Assembly: GCA_903891095.1 (NCBI GenBank)
Contig: CAITDI010000046.1
Coordinates: 1 to 64,000, forward strand
DNA from: an uncultured bacterium
GTDB taxonomy: Bacteria > Planctomycetota > Phycisphaerae > Phycisphaerales > SM1A02
DNA length: 64,000 bases
Direction: 5' to 3'
Each line of letters opens with the position of its first letter. Positions within the stretch are counted from its first letter, which is position 1. The notes under the pieces were generated by a model. That model did no database searches. It worked only from the letters and a program-made list of their open reading frames with translations, and was not told the origin of the DNA. A program made the position numbers and the translations under genes. Positions 19,026-28,138 of the stretch are shown piece by piece.

Positions 19026-19764
19026 GCACAACGACAATCAAGAGTCCAACGGCAGCAACGCAAGCCCATTCGCATCGAATACGGGCGCGCAGGCGAGCGG
19101 CGGTACGCCCAGCTTCAGCGCGTCCTCGAATGCGTCTGCCTCATCGGGCACGGCCTCGAAGGCCTCAAGCCTCCAGAACTATCACATGCTCGCGTTCCGC
19201 AAAGCGCTGCATCCCGAGTTCTTCGGGATCGAGTCGCGCCAGCGCGTCCAGCATGGCGACTACGAGACCGAAGCTTGGATCTTCCGCGGTGGCCACAGCC
19301 TGCGGTTCCAGCTCAACGGCTTCTGCATGTCGGAAGTCGTGGTCGAGCACATCGACCAGATCCCGGATCGCGGCCTCATCGCTGCGCTTCCGTGCGCGGG
19401 CGAGCGCGACTTCGAGGAGAAGGTCGCCGAAAACCTCATGTACATGACGACGATGCAGACCGAGACCCTCTCGGATCACCTGTATGTCGGCACCTACAAG
19501 GAGATGCTCCAGCACGCTCGCGAGAACGACTCCCTGATGGCCGCGTGGACCGACGCCGTCGGAAAGCCGAATCTCTCGCTGATCGACGTGCAGCACTTCC
19601 GCAATGAAGTCCACGTGCAGGGCTATCACCTGCGATCGGATTGCGGCCTCGTGCTCCGCACGCAGTCGATGGTGCAGATCGTCGCTCCTAAGGGTGCGAA
19701 GGCCGGCGTCAAGGTCGACGTGAAAGCCAAGCCTTCGACGCGCGACGGTGGACGCAAGCGCTGA
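19012..19764 (+). CDS. Conserved protein of unknown function
   Basis: A 250-aa cytoplasmic protein that I do not recognise with confidence. The first 55 residues are a Ser/Ala/Asn-rich low-complexity tail (NASPFASNTGAQASG). The folded part (about 57-230) begins LQNYHMLAFRKALHPEFFGIESRQRVQHGDYETEAWIF. It has a beta-rich section (GGHSLRFQLNGFCMSEVVVEH), ALPCAGERDFEEKVAENLMYMTTMQTETL, and ends VQGYHLRSDCGLVLRTQSMVQI before a basic tail. No transmembrane segment or catalytic motif is evident. Two in-frame ATGs, 19012 and 19024, lie in duplicated 12-bp units, each with its own AGGAAG; either may be used. Codon pattern and frame length support a real gene. It is followed 38 bp later by the uracil-DNA glycosylase. 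Confidence 0.72.
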   Translation: MQEAMHNDNQESNGSNASPFASNTGAQASGGTPSFSASSNASASSGTASKASSLQNYHMLAFRKALHPEFFGIESRQRVQHGDYETEAWIFRGGHSLRFQLNGFCMSEVVVEHIDQIPDRGLIAALPCAGERDFEEKVAENLMYMTTMQTETLSDHLYVGTYKEMLQHARENDSLMAAWTDAVGKPNLSLIDVQHFRNEVHVQGYHLRSDCGLVLRTQSMVQIVAPKGAKAGVKVDVKAKPSTRDGGRKR

Positions 19765-19802
19765 GCCGCTCAGCGGATTGAGCACTGCTGGGAATCACAA
19801 GC

Positions 19803-20846
19803 ATGACGGACCTCCTCCGACGCGGAAGGCTTGAGGTTGAAACCGACCTCTTGCTCGGCGTGGAGGAGGTTCTGCTTTTGGAGCACGTCGCGGTCGCGGT
19901 GGACGAAAGCGGGGCGGTTCAGGCGCGCAGTGTGACTGCGACCACTGCTGCCACAGTCCCCGTCGATGCCAAGCCTGCACAGCGCGGGTTCGACGCTGCA
20001 CTGTTTGCGACGGGCGGCGCAGGCTCCCGCACGGCGCCGGCGCCGAGTGCCTCGGCATCGCCGCCGACTCCACGGCCCGCCACGCCCAAGCTGTCTTCCA
20101 CGCCGTCTTCCACGCCGTCTTCCACGCCCTTTCCCGCACAGACTTCGACTTTCTCAACCGCGCCGCAGTCCGCTGTTCCGCCCACCGGCGCACCGCTCGT
20201 ACCCATCGCGGACCGCATTGTTCCGCCCAGCGCAGGCTCGAAGGCCGAGCAACTTGCCTTGCTGGACGCCATGCACGCGCGCGAGTGCCCGCACTGCGCG
20301 AGCGCAACCGCACATACGAGGCTCGTCTTTGGCGAGGGCAACGCTGATGCAGAACTCGTCTTCATTGGCGACGCACCCACCGAGGCGGAAGACCAACTCG
20401 GAAAGCCCTTCGTCGGCCGCGCAGGCGACAAGCTCAACGAGATGATCTCGGCCATGGGGCTTACGCGCGACGACGTCTACGTCGCGAACGTCCTCAAGTC
20501 GCGCACGCCGGAAAACCGCACGCCGCTCCCACAAGAGATCGAACGGTGCGGACCGTATCTGCTCGCGCAGCTCGCCATCATCTCTCCCAAGGCGATCGTG
20601 ACGCTCGGCGGACCGGCGACCAAGTTGATGCTGGCGAGCGAACTGGGCATCACCCGCCTCCGCGGCGTCACCGCGAACATTCGAATCGGTGCGGCCGCCG
20701 GCGAGCCTGTGGATGTGCCCGTGATGCCGACCCTGCACCCCGCGTACCTCCTTCGCAACTACACGCCGGAAACGCGCATGCAGGTCTGGGAGGATCTCAA
20801 GAAGGTCCTGGCGATCTTGGGTCGCCCCGTGCCGCAGCGCAAGTAG
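19803..20846 (+). CDS. Family-4 uracil-DNA glycosylase with long N-terminal tail
   Basis: A 347-aa protein whose last 200 residues are a family-4 (UDGa) uracil-DNA glycosylase, which excises uracil from DNA in base-excision repair. Motifs: VFIGDAPTEAEDQLGKPFVGRAG (water-activating region), YVANVLKSRTPENRTP, VTLGGPA, and MPTLHPAYLLR. Family-4 enzymes bind a 4Fe-4S cluster with four Cys. Here Cys162 and Cys165 (ECPHC) and Cys249 (ERCGPYL) are present. The third ligand, normally in a KCRPP motif, is Ser233 (KSRTP). The first 140 residues are Ser/Thr/Pro-rich low complexity, including a 12-bp-repeat-coded SSTPSSTP. It ends 1 bp before convergent dtd. Confidence 0.87.
   Translation: MTDLLRRGRLEVETDLLLGVEEVLLLEHVAVAVDESGAVQARSVTATTAATVPVDAKPAQRGFDAALFATGGAGSRTAPAPSASASPPTPRPATPKLSSTPSSTPSSTPFPAQTSTFSTAPQSAVPPTGAPLVPIADRIVPPSAGSKAEQLALLDAMHARECPHCASATAHTRLVFGEGNADAELVFIGDAPTEAEDQLGKPFVGRAGDKLNEMISAMGLTRDDVYVANVLKSRTPENRTPLPQEIERCGPYLLAQLAIISPKAIVTLGGPATKLMLASELGITRLRGVTANIRIGAAAGEPVDVPVMPTLHPAYLLRNYTPETRMQVWEDLKKVLAILGRPVPQRK
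20091..20126. repeat. 12-bp tandem repeat, 3 copies
   Basis: ctgtcttccacg followed by two identical ccgtcttccacg. It encodes the SSTP repeats in the linker of the uracil-DNA glycosylase. Confidence 0.9.
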
Positions 20847-21299
20847 TCACGCAGCGTCGACGCGGACGATCAGCGTGACGGGGCCATCGTTGAGGATGTC
20901 GACCTTCATCTCGGTGCGAAACCGACCCGTCTCGACGTGCAGTCCCGCAGCGCGGATGCCTTGCACGACTTCTTCGACGAGCGGCTCTGCGACTTCGGGA
21001 CGGGCGGCGTTGATGAAACTCGGGCGATTTCCGCCCGAGCAGTCGCCTGCAAGCGTGAACTGACTGATCACGAGCACCGTTGCGCCGACGTCGGCGGCCG
21101 CGAGGTTCATCTTGCCCGCGGCGTCCTCGAAGATGCGCAGCTTCGCGAGCTTGTCCGCCATCTTCTTCGCTTGCGGCGAGCCGTCGCCGACTTCAACGCC
21201 GAGCAGCACCGCAAGCCCGCCGCGCTCGCCGAGCGCGCCGACGCGCGCGCCGTCGACGCGCACTTCGCCACGGCTACAACGTTGCACGACAGCGATCAT
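20847..21299 (-). CDS. dtd: D-aminoacyl-tRNA deacylase
   Basis: A 150-aa enzyme that hydrolyses D-aminoacyl-tRNAs (and Gly-tRNA-Ala), protecting translation from D-amino acids. It matches DTD along its whole length: MIAVVQRCSRGEVRVDG, GLAVLLGVEVGD, KMADKLAKLRIFED, the active-site SQFTLAGDCSGGNRPSF, and the cross-subunit NDGPVT near the C-terminus (the usual Gly-cisPro motif is GP). Only 9 bp separate it from the upstream MEMO-family gene on the same strand, so they are probably co-transcribed. Confidence 0.96.
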   Translation of the reverse strand: MIAVVQRCSRGEVRVDGARVGALGERGGLAVLLGVEVGDGSPQAKKMADKLAKLRIFEDAAGKMNLAAADVGATVLVISQFTLAGDCSGGNRPSFINAARPEVAEPLVEEVVQGIRAAGLHVETGRFRTEMKVDILNDGPVTLIVRVDAA

Positions 21300-21308
21300 C
21301 GGCGGAGG

Positions 21309-22511
21309 TCAGGCCAGCATGACCATCGAGGCGCTGGAAACGAGCGCAGAACCCTGCTCGTCGACCGCCTGGCGGTAGTCGATGAGCTCGATGCTCGACG
21401 GCTTTGCCAGACGCGCGGCCGCAGTCATGCAGCCGATGGAGCACCAACGGGTGGCGTTCCGCGCCTCGCGCATGCTGGAGACGAGCGACTCGCCGCCGGC
21501 AATGAAGGCCTTCATCATCGCGCGGTCATGCGCCTCAACCTCGCGGCGGCGCTGGTCGTTGACGGGATCCTTCTCGCCGAACGCGGGGCCGACGTGCGAC
21601 ATGTCGGCGCTGGCGATGAAGAGCGTGCGACCGCCTTCGGCCGCGAGCGCTGCACCAAGCACATTTACGAACTCATCGACGCCCATGCGCGCGCCATCAT
21701 CCGAGATCAGCCCGACCACGGGATCGGGCACGAGGGCCGACACGATGGGGAGGTTGCCGAAGATGTGCTGGATCCAAGGCAGATGCAGCTGGATCGAGTG
21801 CTCGGGAACGTGATCGAGGATGTCGATGAACAGCTTGTCGCCGCTCGCGGCCTTGACGCGGTTGATGATGCCCGAGTCGACCGGCATGCGGCCGAGCGGC
21901 GAGTCGAATCCGATGTCCGACATGACCACGCCGTCACCGAGCCCGAAGTGGTTGGTGCCGAGCACGACGACGCGGTCCGGCTTAGGACCCTTGGCGATCG
22001 CGCGGTAGCTCGAGGCGTACACGGGGTGGCCGCGGTTGTAGTCGAGGTGGCACGCAACGAGTCCGACGATCGGCTCCTCGATCTCCGCGTCCTCGGCGGC
22101 ATCGAGCCACTTCTCGATCTGAGCGCGGATCACCGCGGGATCCTCGCCAAGGCTCTTCGACGCGGTCGAGGGGAACGCGCCGGCCGTCAGCAGCTCGGCC
22201 TTCTTGCGGTCCTCCATCGCGGAGCAGGTGGGCCCCCAGAGCAGGCCGAACTCGTCGAGCTTCTTGATCAGTTCAACAAGCGGGGCGGCATCCGGCAGCT
22301 TGAGCCCTTCCACGAGCTCATCCACGGAGCGCTCGCCGTTGAAGTACTGCATGACCTGGAACGCCGGCGCGGGCACCACCATCATCTGCGGCGACAGCAT
22401 GCAGGGGTCCTGCAGTCCGAGAAACACCTGGTTGTCCTTCTGCAGCGGCACGGGGTGGACGCGACGAAGGGCGGGGCGCTGGAGATGCTCGGCAAGATCG
22501 GCGGTGCTCAT
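21309..22511 (-). CDS. MEMO-family protein (AmmeMemoRadiSam system B)
   Basis: A 400-aa protein. The C-terminal 270 residues are the MEMO fold, related to class III extradiol dioxygenases: GLVACHLDYNRGHPVYASSYRAI, RVVVLGTNHFG, PVDSGIINRV, EHSIQLHLPWIQHIFG (His pair), and FIASADMSHVGP (metal-site His). The N-terminal 110 residues (VHPVPLQKDNQVFLGLQDP, YFNGERSVDELVEGL) resemble a PqqD-like winged-helix clip, seen in some planctomycete members. MEMO proteins often co-occur with AMMECR1 and radical-SAM partners. Those are not visible here; the neighbour is dtd. The molecular function of bacterial MEMO is unsettled, and Fe/Cu redox chemistry has been proposed for the human homologue. Confidence 0.85.
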   Translation of the reverse strand: MSTADLAEHLQRPALRRVHPVPLQKDNQVFLGLQDPCMLSPQMMVVPAPAFQVMQYFNGERSVDELVEGLKLPDAAPLVELIKKLDEFGLLWGPTCSAMEDRKKAELLTAGAFPSTASKSLGEDPAVIRAQIEKWLDAAEDAEIEEPIVGLVACHLDYNRGHPVYASSYRAIAKGPKPDRVVVLGTNHFGLGDGVVMSDIGFDSPLGRMPVDSGIINRVKAASGDKLFIDILDHVPEHSIQLHLPWIQHIFGNLPIVSALVPDPVVGLISDDGARMGVDEFVNVLGAALAAEGGRTLFIASADMSHVGPAFGEKDPVNDQRRREVEAHDRAMMKAFIAGGESLVSSMREARNATRWCSIGCMTAAARLAKPSSIELIDYRQAVDEQGSALVSSASMVMLA

Positions 22512-22719
22512 GGTGTTTCGGTGACCTCGGAAGGGGAGGCAGTGTATCGAGGTCTCGACCTGCTCCGCATCGATTGAGAGAACTTCGCCGCGAGAATCGC
22601 GTTTGGCTCAACTCCTCTCAAAGCAAGGCGGTATGCCGTCCGATACAGTCCCCTCCCGGCCCGGGATCCGACCAAGACAAAGACCGTGGATGGCCGAGGT
22701 TCAAACAAAGGATTACGAC

Positions 22720-24465
22720 ATGCGACGCGACAGCCTCAACTGGATTGCTGCTTGTGCCTCGACTGCTCTTGCTCTCGTCATCGCGACGGGCGTCAACGCG
22801 CAGACGGTGGTGCAGAAGAACAACGCTCCCACCACCATTCCCGCTGCCAAGCCTGACAAGGTCGGAGCCACGGGTGGCACGCAGGCCGATCTCCCGGTGC
22901 GTGAGCTCATCGGCAGCACTCCGCCGGCTGGCGCGAAGGACAAGCCCGGCCAGGAGCCGCAGAACTTCGATCCCAACGAGCCGCCGGCGATTGCGTTCGA
23001 GCCGCCGATCGCCGACATGGGCGAGATGATCGCCGACACGCCGAAGACGATCACCATCAAGGTTCGCAACGTCACCGACAAGCCGATCCGCATCTCGAAG
23101 GCGATCCCCGGCTGCGGCTGCACGACGCCGACCTGGCCGAAGGATCCGATTGCCCCAGGCGGTAGCGGCGATTGCGAGATCACGCTGCGCCCCGGACCGA
23201 AGCAGGGCATCAAGCTCAACAAGAAGGTCACGTTCCAGATCGAGAACCACGCGCCCGTGACGCTGAGCGTCGAGGGCGAGGTCATCGCCTACGTGACCGT
23301 GAACCCCGACATGATCGACGCGCCCGCCGACGCTGCCTCGGCCGCCGCTGGTAAGCCGACCGAGATCACGCTCGAGTCGACTGAAGGCGTCGCCTTCAAG
23401 GTCACCGAAGTCGTTCCGCCGGTCGTCAAGAACCCCCCGATGGACGCCAAGACCAAGCACGTCCTCATCGTCGACTGGGCGAGCTGGGAAGAGTCCGGCC
23501 GCCAGCCGAAGATCATGATCAAGACCGACAACCCGAAGGCCCTGAGCACGACCATCCTGGTCAAGCGCTCGATGACGGGCAACGCGCCGACTCCGCCGAG
23601 CGCCGCAACCCCGCCGGCTGGTCCTGGCACCACCGATCTCATCAACGCGGTTCGTGCGGGCGACGTGGCCAAGATCAGCGCGCTCATCGCGTCGGGTGCC
23701 GATGTGAACGAGCGCGATCGCGCCGGCCAGCGCACCGCGCTGCACTGGGCTGCCAAGAGCAACAACCGTCCCGCGATGGAAGTGCTGATCGCCGCCAAGG
23801 CCGACGCCAACATCAAGGACCGCCAGGGCCGTACCCCGCTCTGGGGCGGCGTTGAAACCGACCTCGAGACGGTCAAGTTCCTCGTCGAGAAGGGCGCGGA
23901 CGTCAACGCCCGCGACCAGATCAATTCGAGCCCGCTCCTGTGGGCCGCCGGCTTCGGCAAGCCCGAGACCGTCGCGTTCCTCCTCACCAAGGGCGCGGAC
24001 GTCAAGGCGACCGACGACAATGGCTGGACTCCGCTGATCTGGGCCGCTGGCCTCGGCCAGCCCGCAACCGTGGACATCCTGGTCAAGTCCAAGGCTGACC
24101 TCAACGCTGCCGACAAGCAGACCGGCGATACGCCGCTCCTCCGCGGCGCGCGCACCGGCAAGGTCGAGAGCCTCAAGATCCTCATCGTCTCTGGCGCTGA
24201 CGTGAAGGCGAAGAACAAGGCCGGTCAGACCGCGCTTCACCTCGCGGCCGCAAGCGGCTCGGCCGACAAGGTCAAGCTCCTCCTCGACGCGAAGGCTGAC
24301 CCCAACGCGCTCGACGAGAAGGGCTGGGCCCCGATCGACCACGCCATGAACCGCACCACCGGCGACAAGGCCAAGCTCCTCGAGGTGCTCAAGCCCGTCA
24401 GCCCGGCCCCCAAGGTGACCGCCGGCACGCCGGTCGCTCCGGGCACGCCCGCTGCGAGCAAGTGA
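22720..24465 (+). CDS. Exported DUF1573-ankyrin repeat fusion
   Basis: A 581-aa exported protein. The signal peptide is MRRDSLNWIAACASTALALV to NAQ. A Pro-rich linker leads to a DUF1573 domain (about 92-190) with the hallmark FEPPIADMGEM and ISKAIPGCGCTTP. This Ig-like fold is common in Bacteroidetes and planctomycete periplasmic proteins. A second beta-domain (190-300) follows. About eight ankyrin repeats (about 307-560) complete it: RTALHWAAKS, RTPLWGG, SSPLLWAAGFG, WTPLIWAAGLG, DTPLLRGARTG, QTALHLAAASG, WAPIDHAMN. ATG 22720 has AAGGA 7 nt upstream. The tail is Ala/Pro-rich. Ankyrins suggest protein binding in the periplasm; the partner is unknown. A strong terminator follows. Confidence 0.87.
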   Translation: MRRDSLNWIAACASTALALVIATGVNAQTVVQKNNAPTTIPAAKPDKVGATGGTQADLPVRELIGSTPPAGAKDKPGQEPQNFDPNEPPAIAFEPPIADMGEMIADTPKTITIKVRNVTDKPIRISKAIPGCGCTTPTWPKDPIAPGGSGDCEITLRPGPKQGIKLNKKVTFQIENHAPVTLSVEGEVIAYVTVNPDMIDAPADAASAAAGKPTEITLESTEGVAFKVTEVVPPVVKNPPMDAKTKHVLIVDWASWEESGRQPKIMIKTDNPKALSTTILVKRSMTGNAPTPPSAATPPAGPGTTDLINAVRAGDVAKISALIASGADVNERDRAGQRTALHWAAKSNNRPAMEVLIAAKADANIKDRQGRTPLWGGVETDLETVKFLVEKGADVNARDQINSSPLLWAAGFGKPETVAFLLTKGADVKATDDNGWTPLIWAAGLGQPATVDILVKSKADLNAADKQTGDTPLLRGARTGKVESLKILIVSGADVKAKNKAGQTALHLAAASGSADKVKLLLDAKADPNALDEKGWAPIDHAMNRTTGDKAKLLEVLKPVSPAPKVTAGTPVAPGTPAASK

Positions 24466-24514
24466 AATACGCAGACGCGGCCTGAGGATCAGGTCGCTGC
24501 AGTGAATCCAACAT

Positions 24515-24547
24515 GCGTCGCGCCCCTCGGGGCGCGACGCTGTTTTT
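24515..24547 (+). terminator. Terminator of the DUF1573-ankyrin gene
   Basis: A 12-bp perfect stem, gcgtcgcgcccc/ggggcgcgacgc (24515-24540), with a 2-base gap is followed by tgttttt. Confidence 0.9.
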
Positions 24548-24569
24548 GCTGTCTACTTTTGCTGTCTAC
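24544..24569. repeat. 13-bp perfect tandem repeat
   Basis: Two identical copies of ttttgctgtctac between the terminator and the carboxypeptidase start. The T-tract of the terminator is part of the repeat. Confidence 0.9.
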
Positions 24570-24608
24570 ACTGCGCGCCCGCTTCGCCCCGAAGCGCAAG
24601 AGGACCTT

Positions 24609-26129
24609 ATGACGACCACCGCGACCAACCCGCTCGATGCCCTCGTGACGCACCTCCAGGAGACTGCACTCCTGTCGACCTCGAACAACCTGCTCGACTG
24701 GGATCAAGAGACGATGATGCCGGGGGGCGGCCTCGAATGGCGCGCGCGCCAGCAGGCGCTGATCGCGCGCATGGTGCATGAGCGCGCCTCGTCGCTCGAG
24801 CGAGGCGATCTGATCGCAGCGGTCGAGTCCAACGCCAAGTTCATGGCCGAGCCGCAGACTGCGGCGCTCGTGCGCGAGGCAAAGCGCGACTACACCAAGG
24901 CAACCAAGCTCCCGTCGAGCCTCGTCGAGGAGATGGCGAAGACCTCGAGCATGGCCAAGCATGAATGGGCCGAGGCGCGCGCCGCAAGCGATTTCAAGCG
25001 ATTCGCGCCGTGGCTTGAGAAGCTCGTCGGGCTCCTTCGCGCGCAGGCTGACTGCTACGGCGTTCCCGCCGGTGGCGAGCGCTGGGACGCGCTTGCCGAT
25101 CTGTACGAACCAGGCTGCACCGCGAAGTACGTCGCTGGCGTGTTCGAGCCGCTGCGCCCGCGCCTGCAGAAGCTGATCGCGGACATCAAGTCGGCGCCGC
25201 GCAAGCCGGCCGATGGATTCAACGACTACTTCGTCGGCATCGATCAGCAGGAGGCGCTGTCGAAGCTCGTCGCGCAGTCGATCGGGTTCGACTTCAACCG
25301 TGGCCGGCTTGACCGCTCGACGCATCCGTTCTGCGGCGGCACGCACTGCAACGACGTGCGCATGACCACGCGCTACAACGAGCGCTGCGTGAACGACGCG
25401 CTCGGGTCGACCATGCACGAGTCGGGACACGGAATCTACGAGCAGGGGCTCGACTTCAGCCGCATCGGCACGCCGCTCGGCGAGAGCGTTTCGCTGGGCA
25501 TCCACGAGAGCCAGAGCCGCATGTGGGAGAACCAGGTCGGCCGCAGCCGCGCGTTCTGGTCGTGGCTCGCGACCAAGCTCCCGTCCACGATCGGCGCCGA
25601 CGCGTCGCGCTTCACGCTCGACGAACTCTACGGCGCGGCAAACGTCGTGGAGCCAGGCTTCATCCGCGTCGAGGCCGACGAGGCGACGTACAACCTGCAC
25701 GTGATGGTGCGCTTCGAGATCGAACGCGCCGTGATCGGCGGCTCGCTGGAAGTCGCGGGCATCCCTTCGGTCTGGAACAAGCTCTACAAGGATCTCCTCG
25801 GCCTGGAGGTTCCCGACGATCGCCGCGGCTGCCTCCAGGACATCCACTGGTCGATGGGCGCGATGGGCTACTTCCCGACGTACACGCTTGGAAATCTCTA
25901 CGCGTCGCAGCTCTTCGAGGCCGCGTGCGAGCAGATGCCTGGGCTCGTCGACGGCTTCTCGCGCGGCGAGTTCGCCGGCCTCAAGAAGTGGCTCAACGAG
26001 AACATTCACGTGCATGGCCGCCGTTATGCGCCGTCCGAGCTCGTGCAGCGCGTGACCGGAAAGCCACTCTCCGCCGAGCCGCTGATGCGCCATCTCGAGG
26101 GCAAGCTGCGCCCGCTGTACGGAATCTGA
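24609..26129 (+). CDS. M32-family metallocarboxypeptidase
   Basis: A 506-aa Zn-dependent carboxypeptidase (Taq carboxypeptidase family), cytoplasmic and broad in specificity. The metal motif is MHESGH (about 268-273) with the third ligand Glu in LGIHESQSRMWEN. Other M32 marks: LLDWDQETMMPGGG, DALADLYEPG, FDFNRGRLDRSTHPFCGG, DVRMTTRYNE, EPGFIRVEADEATYNLHV and IHWSMGAMGYFPTYTLGN. Full length for the family. ATG 24609 is preceded by AGAGGA at 6 nt. An in-frame upstream extension would run through the terminator hairpin and is rejected. It is followed after 94 bp by typA with its own promoter. Confidence 0.94.
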   Translation: MTTTATNPLDALVTHLQETALLSTSNNLLDWDQETMMPGGGLEWRARQQALIARMVHERASSLERGDLIAAVESNAKFMAEPQTAALVREAKRDYTKATKLPSSLVEEMAKTSSMAKHEWAEARAASDFKRFAPWLEKLVGLLRAQADCYGVPAGGERWDALADLYEPGCTAKYVAGVFEPLRPRLQKLIADIKSAPRKPADGFNDYFVGIDQQEALSKLVAQSIGFDFNRGRLDRSTHPFCGGTHCNDVRMTTRYNERCVNDALGSTMHESGHGIYEQGLDFSRIGTPLGESVSLGIHESQSRMWENQVGRSRAFWSWLATKLPSTIGADASRFTLDELYGAANVVEPGFIRVEADEATYNLHVMVRFEIERAVIGGSLEVAGIPSVWNKLYKDLLGLEVPDDRRGCLQDIHWSMGAMGYFPTYTLGNLYASQLFEAACEQMPGLVDGFSRGEFAGLKKWLNENIHVHGRRYAPSELVQRVTGKPLSAEPLMRHLEGKLRPLYGI

Positions 26130-26161
26130 ACGCGCACGGACACGGAAGATCGCCTGACGCT

Positions 26162-26190
26162 TTGGTGGAAGCGAGGGAGTGTGCTACACT
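26162..26190 (+). promoter_or_regulatory. Candidate sigma70 promoter of typA
   Basis: The -35-like ttggtg (26162-26167) is 17 nt from the -10-like tacact (26185-26190). The predicted start is near 26197, just before the typA ATG. Confidence 0.5.
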
Positions 26191-26223
26191 TTCCCTCTTC
26201 CCCTGTTTTTCCGCGACTTCCAC

Positions 26224-28089
26224 ATGGCTGACAAGAACCTCCGCAACATCGCAATCATCGCCCACGTTGACCATGGCAAGACGACTCTCGTCGATGCGAT
26301 GCTCTCTCAGTCCGGCGTCGTCGAGATCAACTCAGACACCGGCGAGTGCGTGATGGACTCGAACCCGCTCGAGCGCGAGCGCGGCATCACCATCCTCGCG
26401 AAGAACTGCGCGGTGACCTACACGATCCGCGGCGGTCCGCGCCGCGGCGAGGTGTATCGCGTGAACATCCTCGACACGCCAGGCCACGCCGACTTCGGCG
26501 GAGAGGTCGAGCGCGTGCTGCGCATGGCCGACGGCTGCCTCCTGCTCGTCGATGCGCTCGAAGGGCCGATGCCGCAGACGCGCTTCGTGCTGTCGAAGGC
26601 GCTCGAGCTCGGCCTCAAGCCGATCGTCGTCATCAACAAGTGCGACCGCCCCGAGGCGCGCATCCAGGGCGTCGTGAACGAAGTGTTCGACCTGCTCGTC
26701 GACCTCGGCGCCGACGACCACGCGCTGGACTTCCCGATCATCTACGCATCGGGCCGCGACGGCTGGGCTGCGCGCGACATCGACACCCGCGACAAGGGCG
26801 TGGACGAGCTCTTCCAGGACATCGTCGAGCGCGTGCCGCCGCCGAACGCCGACGAAACTGCGCCGCTTCAGGTGCTGGTCACGAACCTCGCGTGGAGCGA
26901 CTACGTCGGCCGCATCGCGATCGGCCGCGTCTACGGCGGCATCCTCAAGGGCGGCTCGCAGGTCTCGATCTGCTGCGCGGACGGCAGCGTCCGCAAGGCG
27001 CGCGTCCTCAAGGTCAACCGCTTCGAAGGACTTGCCCGTCGCGAAGCGGCGGAGATCCTCGCGGGCGACCTGTGCGCCGTGGAGGGCCTCGGCAAGATCG
27101 ATCTCGGCGACACCATCTGCGATCCCGACAATCCGCTTCCGATGGCGCGCGTCAAGGTCGACGAGCCCACGCTGCACATGGTGTTCCGCATCAACGACGG
27201 CCCGTTCGGCGGCAAGGAAGGCAAGTTCGTCACCAGCCGCCAGATCTCCGAGCGCCTCGACCGCGAGCTCGAGACCAACGTCGCGCTGCGCGTGAGCCCC
27301 GGCGATTCGGCCGACGAGTTCCACGTGTCCGGCCGCGGCCTGCTGCACCTCGGCGTTCTGCTCGAGAACATGCGCCGCGAAGGCTTTGAGCTCACCGTCG
27401 GCAAGCCCGAGGTCATCGAGCGCGAGATCGACGGCGTCAAGTGCGAGCCGTACGAGCGCCTCTCGCTCGATGTCGGCGCGAACGGCCTCGGGGCGTCGCT
27501 CGAACTGCTCGGCTCCCGCGGCGCTGAGATCCTCAAGATGGAGGAACGCGCTGGCCGCATGCACGTCGAGGCAGAGATCCCCGCGCGCGGCCTGATCGGC
27601 ATGCGCACGCGCATCCTCAACGCCAGCGGCGGCGAGGCGGTCATGCACCACACCTTCTCGTGCTACAAGCCGCTCCGCGGCGTCATGCAGCAGCGGAAGA
27701 ACGGCGTGATGATGTCGCTCGAGACCGGCCGTGTGACCGCGTACGCCATCGAAGGCCTCGCGGACCGCGGCGTCATGTGCGTCCGCCCGGGCGACCAGGT
27801 GTACGCCGGTCAGATCGTCGGCGAGCACAACCGCGACAACGACCTGGTGATCAACATCACCCGCATGAAGCCGCTGACCAACTTCCGCGAAACGAGCAAG
27901 GATCAGACGGTCGTCCTCCGTGGCGCCCGCGACTACTCGCTCGAAGCGGCCCTCGAGTACATCGAGAACGACGAGCTGGTGGAGATCACCCCGTCGTCCA
28001 TCCGCATGCGCAAGCGCATCCTCGACGAGAGCGCCCGCAAGCGCGCCGAGCGCGCCGAGCGCGACAAGCTCGCGGCAGCCGAAGCCTGA
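26224..28089 (+). CDS. typA: Ribosome-associated GTPase TypA/BipA
   Basis: A 621-aa translational GTPase of the EF-G family that assists 50S assembly and stress growth. The G1 motif is AHVDHGKTT, the switch I region RGITI ([12 protein letters not shown]), G3 [13 protein letters not shown]4 NKCDRPEAR, and G5-like YASGRDGW. Domains II, III and V follow, and the TypA-specific C-terminal domain includes [27 protein letters not shown] 26224 gives [18 protein letters not shown]. The unmatched extension upstream is non-coding leader. It lies 49 bp before the aspartate kinase on the same strand; co-transcription is possible but there is no functional link. Confidence 0.96.
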   Translation: MADKNLRNIAIIAHVDHGKTTLVDAMLSQSGVVEINSDTGECVMDSNPLERERGITILAKNCAVTYTIRGGPRRGEVYRVNILDTPGHADFGGEVERVLRMADGCLLLVDALEGPMPQTRFVLSKALELGLKPIVVINKCDRPEARIQGVVNEVFDLLVDLGADDHALDFPIIYASGRDGWAARDIDTRDKGVDELFQDIVERVPPPNADETAPLQVLVTNLAWSDYVGRIAIGRVYGGILKGGSQVSICCADGSVRKARVLKVNRFEGLARREAAEILAGDLCAVEGLGKIDLGDTICDPDNPLPMARVKVDEPTLHMVFRINDGPFGGKEGKFVTSRQISERLDRELETNVALRVSPGDSADEFHVSGRGLLHLGVLLENMRREGFELTVGKPEVIEREIDGVKCEPYERLSLDVGANGLGASLELLGSRGAEILKMEERAGRMHVEAEIPARGLIGMRTRILNASGGEAVMHHTFSCYKPLRGVMQQRKNGVMMSLETGRVTAYAIEGLADRGVMCVRPGDQVYAGQIVGEHNRDNDLVINITRMKPLTNFRETSKDQTVVLRGARDYSLEAALEYIENDELVEITPSSIRMRKRILDESARKRAERAERDKLAAAEA

Positions 28090-28138
28090 CGCACGGCGAA
28101 AAACCGTGTAGTCTCCGCGGTGCAAGGATGCACCTCCC

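Noticed and set aside
28090-28138. Lysine riboswitch before the aspartate kinase
   Set aside because: Only 49 bp separate typA and lysC, too short for the aptamer.
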